DNA from: Vescimonas sanitatis
GTDB lineage: Bacteria > Bacillota > Clostridia > Oscillospirales > Oscillospiraceae
Length of the DNA stretch: 64,000 bases
Assembly: GCF_049060325.1 (NCBI RefSeq)
Contig: NZ_JBMGPW010000002.1
Coordinates: 1 to 64,000, forward strand
Direction: 5' to 3'
The notes below the pieces were generated by a model. It was not told where the DNA came from. It was given only the letters and a program-made list of their open reading frames with translations, and did not search any database. This document shows positions 12,591 through 18,595 of the stretch, piece by piece (the first letter of the stretch is position 1; each line of letters starts with the position of its first letter). Position numbers and translations under genes: made by a program.

Positions 12591-12782
12591 TGCCCTGCTC
12601 CAAAAAAAGAGACGCCCGCGGGCGTCTCTTTTTTTGTGGGTGCCCACAGGTTTTGTTGTCTGCACTCCCGCCCACCGCAAGGAAGGGGGAGTGTGAGGGG
12701 GGGAACCTTTGACGGGTTCCCCCACTCGCGTTCAATCACCCGCCCGCAGGCGGTCACTTTTGCGTAGCAAAAGTGCTGCTCC
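12591..12782. repeat. Palindrome-rich gene-free stretch before tRNA-Gly
   Basis: It starts with CCCTGCTCCA, which equals the tRNA-Gly 3' end. Next comes the palindrome GAGACGCCC-GC-GGGCGTCTC, flanked by A7 and T7 (12602-12635). It ends with CACTTTTGC-GTA-GCAAAAGTG (12757-12777). The word CTGCTCCAAAAA occurs at 12594 and 12771 on the plus strand and again, inverted, at the tRNA-Gly 3' end. There is no credible ORF. The stretch could be a degraded tRNA-terminator copy or a small non-coding repeat. Confidence 0.45.
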
Positions 12783-12822
12783 AAAAAGAAAACACCATCC
12801 TGACGGATGGTGTTTTCTTTTT
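12783..12822 (-). terminator. Terminator of tRNA-Gly
   Basis: A perfect 18-bp stem (12783-12800 with 12805-12822) with loop TGAC. It lies directly after the encoded CCA of tRNA-Gly on the minus strand and ends in a U-rich tract. Confidence 0.85.
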
Positions 12823-12895
12823 GGAGCAGGGTACGGGAGTCGAACCCGCCTTAACGGCTTGGGAAGCCGCTGTAATACCGATATACCAACCCTGC
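12822..12895 (-). tRNA. tRNA-Gly (CCC)
   Basis: 74 nt on the minus strand. The acceptor GCAGGGT pairs with ACCCTGC, the discriminator is T, and CCA is encoded. The anticodon loop TTCCCAA gives CCC, and the T-loop GGTTCGACTCC is intact. Confidence 0.94.
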
Positions 12896-12912
12896 GATTT
12901 ACTTACCGGGTT

Positions 12913-12941
12913 ATTGTAGCATACCGGCGGCGGTTTTGCAA
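12913..12941 (-). promoter_or_regulatory. Promoter of tRNA-Gly
   Basis: On the minus strand TTGCAA (12936-12941), a 17-bp spacer and TACAAT (12913-12918), ending 18 nt before the tRNA 5' end. Confidence 0.7.
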
Positions 12942-13016
12942 CCGAAAATTGTGTCGAAAGGGCATGAACGTCTTGTCCCGCCGCATACCCATAGAAAAAA
13001 GCCTGGAGGGGACGCT

Positions 13017-14159
13017 ATGAAACGAAAACTGACAGCGCTGCTGGCGGCGCTGTGCATCACCGCTGTGCTGCCGGTACACGCCGGGGCGGTGGACCTGCCG
13101 CTGACCTCCCGCGCCGCGGTGCTGATGGAAAAGACCACGGGACAGATGCTGTTCGCCCAAAACGAGCATGAGAAGCTGGAGCCGGCCAGCGTCACCAAGA
13201 TCATGACACTGCTGCTGACCATGGACGCCATCGACAGCGGCGCGCTGGCCTATGACGATGTGGTGACGGTGTCGGCCAACGCCGCCGGCATGGGCGGCAG
13301 CCAGGTCTTTCTGGCGGAGGGCGAGCAGATCACCGTGGAGGAGCTGCTGAAATGCGTGTGCGTGTCCTCCGGCAACGACGCGGCGGTGGCGCTGGCGGAG
13401 AAGGTCGCCGGCGTGACGGAGCTGTTCGTGGAGCAGATGAACAACCGCGCCAGGGGGCTGGGGATGGACGATACCCATTTTGCCAATCCCACCGGCCTGA
13501 CGGCGGCGGACCACGTCACCAGTGCCTATGACATTGCCCTTATGAGCCGTGAGCTGCTGACAAAGCACCCGGACATCCGCAATTTCACCACCATATGGAC
13601 GGACAGCATCCGAAACGGCACCTTCGACCTGGCCAATACCAACAAGCTCATCCGCTGGTACGACGGCGCCACGGGGCTGAAGACCGGCTACACCGCCTCC
13701 GCAGGCTACTGCATCAGCGCCACGGCGGAGCGCGAGGGCATGGAGCTGATCGCAGTGGTCATGAAGGGGGAGACGGCCGACAAGCGGAACACCGACGCCA
13801 AGGCGCTGTTGAATTACGGCTTCTCCGCCTATACGCTGGTCTCCGCCGCGCCGGAGGAACCGCTGCCTGCCCTGCCGGTGACCATGGGGGAGGCGGAGCA
13901 GGTAAGCCTGACGCTGCCGGAGACGGGCGTTACCGCTGTGGTGGAGAAGGCACAGGCATCGTCGCTGGAGTATCGGGTGGACCTGCCGGAGACGCTGGCG
14001 GCCCCGATACAGCAGGGCCAGCAGGTGGGCACGCTGACCCTGTGCAGCGGCGATACGGAGGTGCTGACGGTGCCCATTCTGGCGGCGGAGAGCGTTCCGG
14101 GGCGCAGCTGGGGCCGGATGTTCACCGATCTTTTGAAGCAGGCGGTGTTCCTGGCGTAG
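13017..14159 (+). CDS. dacF: D-alanyl-D-alanine carboxypeptidase (DacF/PBP5 type), 380 aa
   Basis: A serine DD-carboxypeptidase that trims the terminal D-Ala from peptidoglycan stem peptides outside the membrane. It has a signal peptide (1-24, ending VHAGA). The penicillin-binding motifs are in order: SVTK (58-61), SGN (118-120) and KTG (222-224). A C-terminal PBP5-like domain and a hydrophobic tail (FTDLLKQAVFLA) follow. Start ATG 13017 follows TGGAGGGG. In Bacillus, DacF acts during sporulation, and this gene lies close to spoIIE and spoVAC, so a cortex role is plausible. A Spo0A-box-like motif lies 55 bp upstream. Confidence 0.88.
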   Translation: MKRKLTALLAALCITAVLPVHAGAVDLPLTSRAAVLMEKTTGQMLFAQNEHEKLEPASVTKIMTLLLTMDAIDSGALAYDDVVTVSANAAGMGGSQVFLAEGEQITVEELLKCVCVSSGNDAAVALAEKVAGVTELFVEQMNNRARGLGMDDTHFANPTGLTAADHVTSAYDIALMSRELLTKHPDIRNFTTIWTDSIRNGTFDLANTNKLIRWYDGATGLKTGYTASAGYCISATAEREGMELIAVVMKGETADKRNTDAKALLNYGFSAYTLVSAAPEEPLPALPVTMGEAEQVSLTLPETGVTAVVEKAQASSLEYRVDLPETLAAPIQQGQQVGTLTLCSGDTEVLTVPILAAESVPGRSWGRMFTDLLKQAVFLA

Positions 14160-14163
14160 CGGA

Positions 14164-14200
14164 AAGGGGAAAAGCGGGGGGAAGTCCCGTTTTTCCCCTT
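14164..14200 (+). terminator. Probable terminator of dacF
   Basis: AAGGGGAAAA (14164-14173) pairs with TTTTCCCCTT (14191-14200), with an inner CGGG/CCCG pairing. The following U tract is weak (GTATTTT). Confidence 0.5.
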
Positions 14201-14267
14201 GTATTTTCGCCGGAAACGTTGTACGATAGGGCAAATAGTTGCATTGCACCGACGAGGAGGTTTTAAC

Positions 14268-15605
14268 ATGATACAGGTCGATCTGCAAAATATCCGCAGC
14301 TTTATCCCACTGCCCTACGAGGCCGCGCTGTCCCCCCGCCTGCGTATCGCCCATGACCATCTGCAAAATGGTGATGGCGCCGGCGGCGAATTTACCGGCT
14401 GGGTGCGTCTGCCGGAGGACTATGACAAGGCGGAATTTGCCCGCATCAAGGCGGCGGCGAAGAAAATACAGTCCGATTCCCAGGCGCTGGTGGTCATCGG
14501 TATCGGCGGTTCCTATCTGGGCGCCCGGGGCGTCATCGAATGCCTGCGCTCGCCCAATTACAACCTGAAAAAGAAGAATACGCCCAACATTTACTTTATC
14601 GGCAACGGCCTCAGCTCCGACGCGCTGACCGAGGTGATGGAGCTGGTGGACGGCGTGGACTTCTCCGTGAACGTTATCTCCAAGTCCGGTACCACCACGG
14701 AGCCCGCCGTGGCCTTCCGCTTTTTCCGTGAGCTGCTGGAGAAGAAGTACGGCCCGGAGGAGGCCGCCCGGCGTATCTATGCCACCACCGACGCCCACAA
14801 GGGGGCCCTGAAGGGCCTGGCCGACGATAAGGGCTACGAAGAGTTCGTGGTGCCGGACAACATCGGCGGACGGTACAGTGTGCTCACGGCCGTGGGTCTG
14901 CTGCCCATTGCTGTGGCCGGCATCGATATCGACGCGCTGATGGACGGCGCGGCGGATATGATGCGCGAATGTGCCTTGGCGGACATGAACGCCAATCCCG
15001 CCTGGCAGTATGCCGGCGCCCGGTATGAGCTGTACCGCACGGGAAAGAAGATCGAGCTGCTGGCTGCCTATGAGCCCTGCTTCCGCTTTATGTCCGAGTG
15101 GTGGAAGCAGCTGTACGGCGAGAGCGAGGGCAAGGAGAACAAGGGCCTGTTCCCCGCCAGTGTGGAGTTTACCGCCGACCTGCACTCCATGGGCCAGTAC
15201 ATCCAGGAGGGTGAGCGCCACCTGTTCGAGACGGTGGTGCGCTTCGGCCCCTCTCAAAACGAAAACCCCGTGCCCTATGACGAGGGCAACGGCGACGGTC
15301 TGAACTTCCTGGCAGGCAAGAGCATGGACTTTATCCGCCAGCAGGCCATGGACGGTACGCTGCTGGCTCATGTGGAGGGCGGCGTGCCCAACGTGACGCT
15401 GCGGACAGGATCCGTCAATGAGCAGACCCTGGGCGGGCTGATCTACTTCTTTGAGTACGCCTGCGGCCTGTCCGGCTACCTGCTGGACGTGAACCCCTTT
15501 GACCAGCCCGGCGTGGAGGCCTATAAGAAAAATATGTTCGCCCTGCTGGGCAAGCCGGGGTATGAGGACCTGCGGCAGACGCTGCTGGGGAAGCTGGAAA
15601 AGTAA
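14268..15605 (+). CDS. pgi: Glucose-6-phosphate isomerase, 445 aa
   Basis: Interconverts glucose-6-phosphate and fructose-6-phosphate in glycolysis and gluconeogenesis in the cytoplasm. The sugar-phosphate-binding SIS folds are clear: VIGIGGSYLGARGVIE near 75-90, SKSGTTTEPA near 135-144, and the PGI signature GGRYSVLTAVGLLP near 201-214. The C-terminal block with GLIYFFEYAC is also present. The length is typical of the Firmicutes form (about 445-450). The start is ATG 14268, after GAGGAGG at 14254-14260. It is a single gene between dacF and the P-loop protein. Confidence 0.95.
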   Translation: MIQVDLQNIRSFIPLPYEAALSPRLRIAHDHLQNGDGAGGEFTGWVRLPEDYDKAEFARIKAAAKKIQSDSQALVVIGIGGSYLGARGVIECLRSPNYNLKKKNTPNIYFIGNGLSSDALTEVMELVDGVDFSVNVISKSGTTTEPAVAFRFFRELLEKKYGPEEAARRIYATTDAHKGALKGLADDKGYEEFVVPDNIGGRYSVLTAVGLLPIAVAGIDIDALMDGAADMMRECALADMNANPAWQYAGARYELYRTGKKIELLAAYEPCFRFMSEWWKQLYGESEGKENKGLFPASVEFTADLHSMGQYIQEGERHLFETVVRFGPSQNENPVPYDEGNGDGLNFLAGKSMDFIRQQAMDGTLLAHVEGGVPNVTLRTGSVNEQTLGGLIYFFEYACGLSGYLLDVNPFDQPGVEAYKKNMFALLGKPGYEDLRQTLLGKLEK

Positions 15606-15637
15606 AAGTGCCCAAAAATAAGTTTACTTTTTCTGCA

Positions 15638-15666
15638 TTGCTATTTTTCCACCGGTATGGTATGCT
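15638..15666 (+). promoter_or_regulatory. Promoter of the P-loop protein gene
   Basis: TTGCTA (15638-15643), a 17-bp spacer, then TATGCT (15661-15666), 42 bp before the start codon. Confidence 0.65.
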
Positions 15667-15708
15667 GTACTCAGGTGGAAACCACCAATGACAAAGGAGT
15701 GATTTCTT

Positions 15709-16119
15709 ATGGTTAGACTGATCATGGGGGCCAACGGTGCCGGTAAGACCAAGCAGCTCATCGAGCTCATCCACACCAGTGTGGAGTCCGAGACCGGAAG
15801 TGTCGTGTGCATCGAGCCTAAGGGCGATATGACCTACGACGTCAGCTACAACGTCCGTCTGGTCAACGCCGGCGAGTATAATGTGGATTCTTTTGACTGC
15901 CTGCGCGGATTCCTGTGCGGTATGTACGCGGGCAATTACGATATTTCCCATGTGTTCGTGGATAATCTCTGCAAGATCGCCGGCAGCAACGACCTGCAGG
16001 CGGTAGAGACGTTCCTTCACTGGCTGGACCGCTTCAGCGAGGAGAATGGCGTGAAGTTCACCGTCACCATCAGCGCGGACGAGGACACCGCCACCGAGGG
16101 CATGAAGCAGTACATCTGA
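15709..16119 (+). CDS. Small P-loop nucleotide-binding protein, 136 aa
   Basis: The N-terminus carries a Walker A motif, GANGAGKTK (residues 7-15), followed by an alternating beta-alpha pattern and a possible Walker B strand HVFVDNL (near 81-87). It is too short for a full helicase or secretion ATPase. Related short proteins in Clostridia are often loosely named PilT-like, but I see no pilus genes nearby. ATP or GTP binding is well supported and its cellular role is unknown. It has its own promoter and terminator. Confidence 0.8.
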   Translation: MVRLIMGANGAGKTKQLIELIHTSVESETGSVVCIEPKGDMTYDVSYNVRLVNAGEYNVDSFDCLRGFLCGMYAGNYDISHVFVDNLCKIAGSNDLQAVETFLHWLDRFSEENGVKFTVTISADEDTATEGMKQYI

Positions 16120-16126
16120 ACCGAGC

Positions 16127-16158
16127 AAAAAGAACCGGCTAGAGGCCGGTTCTTTTTT
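16127..16158 (+). terminator. Terminator of the P-loop protein gene
   Basis: AGAACCGGC (16131-16139) pairs with GCCGGTTCT, preceded by AAAA and followed by TTTTT. A second small hairpin, GCCGCC-GAAA-GGCGGC plus TTTTT, follows at 16163-16184. It could terminate readthrough. Confidence 0.8.
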
Positions 16159-16231
16159 CATGTGCCGCCGAAAGGCGGCTTTTTATGTGTACGGGCGGAC
16201 ACGGTCGTGACCGGCAGCGCCGGCGCTCACA

Positions 16232-16663
16232 CTATGCCAGCAGATACAGCACCAGCCCATACACCACGCTGGCAGCGGTGCCGAATACGATCACCGGCCC
16301 GGCCACAGTGAACATCTTGACCGCCGTGCCGGTGACGATGCCCTCCGCCCGGAAGTCGATGGCCGGCGAGGCTACGGCGTTGGCGAAGCCGGTGATGGGC
16401 ACCAGCGTGCCTGCCCCGGCGTACCGCGCCAGCCGGTGGTACAGCCCCAGCGCCGTCAGCAGCACCGACAGGAACACCAGCGTTACCGAGGTGGCGGTGG
16501 CCGCCGTCTGCTGCGTCAGCCCCAGTGCCTGCCAGCCGTTGGCGATCAGCTGTCCCAGTGTGCAGATCCCGCCGCCGACGACAAAGGCCAGCGCCGTGTC
16601 CTTGCCGATGGGGGATCTGGGTGACAGCTGCCGTACCAGCGCGTCATATTCCTTAGGTGTCAC
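16232..16663 (-). CDS. spoVAC: Stage V sporulation protein AC, 143 aa
   Basis: SpoVAC is an inner spore membrane protein of the SpoVA complex, which moves Ca-dipicolinic acid into the forespore and out at germination. It shows the conserved starts (MTPKEYDALV), FVVGGGICTLGQLI, VPITGFANAVASPA and KMFTVAGPVIVFG, with four to five membrane helices. The length matches (about 145-150). The GTG start is 9 nt after AAAGGA; the nearby ATG is out of frame. Usually spoVAC sits with spoVAD and spoVAE; here it is alone. A sigma-G-like promoter lies directly upstream. Confidence 0.9.
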   Translation of the reverse strand: MTPKEYDALVRQLSPRSPIGKDTALAFVVGGGICTLGQLIANGWQALGLTQQTAATATSVTLVFLSVLLTALGLYHRLARYAGAGTLVPITGFANAVASPAIDFRAEGIVTGTAVKMFTVAGPVIVFGTAASVVYGLVLYLLA

Positions 16664-16684
16664 GCCATCACATCCTTTCCCCGG

Positions 16685-16714
16685 TAATATGTGTCGCTTT
16701 CACCGCTGCTATAC
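16685..16714 (-). promoter_or_regulatory. Sigma-G-like promoter of spoVAC
   Basis: On the minus strand GTATA (16710-16714) matches the -35 GHATR, an 18-bp spacer follows, and CATATTA (16685-16691) matches the -10 CATWMTA with one mismatch. The predicted leader would be very short (about 14 nt) and would start close to the Shine-Dalgarno, which tempers the call. Confidence 0.45.
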
Positions 16715-16743
16715 TTGTCAAAACCCATGAAAGCGGCTATAAT
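16715..16743 (+). promoter_or_regulatory. Sigma-A promoter of the ferredoxin-hemW pair
   Basis: TTGTCA (16715-16720), a 17-bp spacer and TATAAT (16738-16743). Its -35 directly abuts the -35 of the divergent sigma-G-like promoter. Confidence 0.8.
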
Positions 16744-16777
16744 AATACGGTGATCTCAGGAAAGGAGGGCGTCAGTT

Positions 16778-17008
16778 ATGCATGACCCTGCCCATCCCTT
16801 CGGGCGTAAGGCGGTCCAGCTGGCCGTGATCGACCCGGTGAGCTGCACTGGCTGCGGCTGGTGCGCCATGTTCTGCCCCATGAAGTGCATCGACCTGCGG
16901 CCGGACGGCTATTATGAGGTCCGTCAGGATGACTGCATCGGCTGCCGCAGCTGCAAGGTCAACTGCTTTTACGGCGCTGTGACCATACTGCCGCCTCAGG
17001 TACGCTGA
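16778..17008 (+). CDS. 2[4Fe-4S] ferredoxin, 76 aa
   Basis: A small electron carrier with two CxxCxxCxxxC clusters: Cys23, 26, 29, 33 and Cys53, 56, 59, 63. The second is followed by FYGAV rather than the usual Pro. An 18-residue N-terminal extension precedes the first cluster. Start ATG follows AAAGGAGG. The stop is 1 nt before the hemW start, so the two are translated together; the ferredoxin may donate electrons to the radical-SAM enzyme HemW, which is inference from position. Confidence 0.9.
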   Translation: MHDPAHPFGRKAVQLAVIDPVSCTGCGWCAMFCPMKCIDLRPDGYYEVRQDDCIGCRSCKVNCFYGAVTILPPQVR

Positions 17009-17009
17009 T

Positions 17010-18203
17010 ATGCAGAAAGAAAAAGCCCCTCTCGGGCTCTATATCCACATCCCCTTCTGCCGCCAGAAATGCGCCTACTGCGACTTTTACTCTCTGCCCC
17101 GCAGCGAGGAGAAGATGGATGCCTATACCGCCGCCCTGCTGCGCCATATCGAGGAGGTCGCGCCCCGCACTGCCGCCCATCGGGTGGACACGGTGTACTT
17201 CGGCGGCGGTACCCCCAGCTATCTGGGACCGGACCGCCTGACAAAGCTGCTGCGGACCCTCCGCAAGCGCTGCCCTGTGGCCCGCGACGCCGAGATCACG
17301 TTGGAGGCCAACCCGGACTCCGCCTGTGACGTCAAGGCCCTGCGTGCGCTGCGTCGGGCGGGCTTCAACAGGATATCTCTGGGCGTTCAGTCGGCGGATG
17401 ACGGCCTGCTTCGCGCTATCGGCCGCATCCATACCTTTGCCCAGGTGCAGGAGGCCGTGGCCGCCGTGCGGAAGGCCGGGTTCAAAAACCTCAGTATGGA
17501 CCTGATCTACGGCCTGCCGGGCCAGACCATGCAGCAGTGGGAGGACACCCTCGCCGCTGTCATCGCCCTGGCCCCGGAGCATATCTCCTGCTACGGCCTG
17601 AAGCTGGAACCCGGCACGCCCCTGTATGACCGCCGGGACAGCGAGCGCTTCCCGGACGACGACGGCCAGGCGGATATGTATCTCTACGCCGTCACGGTTC
17701 TGGCACAGAACGGCTATGAGCAGTACGAGATATCCAACTTTGCCAAGCCGGGCTTTGCCTCCCGCCACAATTTGAAATACTGGCACATGGAGGAGTATGC
17801 CGGCTTCGGGCCCGGCGCCCACTCCGACTTCGGCGGCGTGCGCTACGCCTACGTCCGGGACCTGGACAGCTACATAAGCGGACGCCTGATCCTGTCGGAG
17901 TCCGAGTCCGACGCCACGCTGACCCGGGATTATGAGTACGTCATGCTGTCTCTCCGCACGGCGGAGGGCATCGACCGCCGGTATTTCGAGACGACCTACC
18001 GCCAGCGCTTCCAGCCCATGGAGGATCTGTTCGTGCAGTATGAGCGCACGGGTCTGGCCGCCCGGACGGAGAACGGCTGGCGCCTGACGCCCCGGGGCTT
18101 CCTGGTGTCCAACAGTATCATCGTGGCCCTGGAGGAGGCCCTGGCTACCCAGAAAATACGCCGGGAGCAGGCCCTGGCCCAGCGGGATTATCGGATAATT
18201 TAA
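17010..18203 (+). CDS. hemW: Radical SAM protein HemW (oxygen-independent coproporphyrinogen III oxidase-like), 397 aa
   Basis: A radical SAM protein with CRQKCAYCDF: Cys17, 21 and 24 bind the [4Fe-4S] cluster. The residue two after Cys24 is Phe, as in HemW, whereas true HemN has a fourth Cys. GGGTPSYL (near 68) and the C-terminal HemN domain (GFGPGAHSDFGGVRYAY) are present. HemW is a heme chaperone, not an oxidase, in well-studied cases. The length is typical (about 380-400). It is co-transcribed with the ferredoxin and ends at a strong terminator. Confidence 0.9.
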   Translation: MQKEKAPLGLYIHIPFCRQKCAYCDFYSLPRSEEKMDAYTAALLRHIEEVAPRTAAHRVDTVYFGGGTPSYLGPDRLTKLLRTLRKRCPVARDAEITLEANPDSACDVKALRALRRAGFNRISLGVQSADDGLLRAIGRIHTFAQVQEAVAAVRKAGFKNLSMDLIYGLPGQTMQQWEDTLAAVIALAPEHISCYGLKLEPGTPLYDRRDSERFPDDDGQADMYLYAVTVLAQNGYEQYEISNFAKPGFASRHNLKYWHMEEYAGFGPGAHSDFGGVRYAYVRDLDSYISGRLILSESESDATLTRDYEYVMLSLRTAEGIDRRYFETTYRQRFQPMEDLFVQYERTGLAARTENGWRLTPRGFLVSNSIIVALEEALATQKIRREQALAQRDYRII

Positions 18204-18206
18204 CTG

Positions 18207-18233
18207 AAAAAGGCGGCTGTGTGCCGCCTTTTT
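18207..18233 (+). terminator. Terminator of hemW
   Basis: AAAAAGGCGGC and GCCGCCTTTTT pair around a 5-nt loop, ending in a T run. Confidence 0.85.
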
Positions 18234-18244
18234 CCGCTTTCCTC

Positions 18245-18273
18245 TTGACATTTTTTCAAAACCGTGCTACATT
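18245..18273 (+). promoter_or_regulatory. Promoter of ileS
   Basis: TTGACA (18245-18250), a 17-bp spacer and TACATT (18268-18273). It starts a 320-nt leader that holds the T-box. Confidence 0.8.
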
Positions 18274-18279
18274 GTCAGC

Positions 18280-18558
18280 AATATTGAAAGTTGCGATGAA
18301 GGGGACAGGCCGTGCCTCATGTCCACGCGAAGAGAGCCGCCGTTTGGTGCAAGGCGGACGGGACAGGGACACCGAACATCACCCCGGAGCATCCGCCTGA
18401 AAGCTCGCCAAGTAAGCGCGGACGGCAAGGGAGCCGTTACCTTCTCCCCGCCCCATTCCGTGGGGAATGAGTGGCCGCCCCGGCGGCAACGAGAGTGGTA
18501 CCGCAGAGGACGTTTTTCCGCGCCTTTGTCTCTTGAACGAGACAAAGGCGCTTTTTAT
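18280..18558 (+). promoter_or_regulatory. T-box riboswitch controlling ileS
   Basis: A tRNA-sensing leader. The conserved T-box GAGTGGTACCGCAGAG is at about 18493-18508 and would pair with the free CCA end of uncharged tRNA. Downstream is the intrinsic terminator: GCGCCTTTGTCTC (18520-18532) pairs with GAGACAAAGGCGC (18539-18551), then TTTTTA. The upstream part folds as stem I; GAAC-ATC-ACC (ATC at 18378-18380) is the likely isoleucine specifier. Low charging of tRNA-Ile should favour readthrough into ileS. Family and target gene agree; the exact specifier is inferred. Confidence 0.92.
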
Positions 18559-18595
18559 TTTGTTTTCAAAACTATTCAGATAAAGGAGAAGCAAC

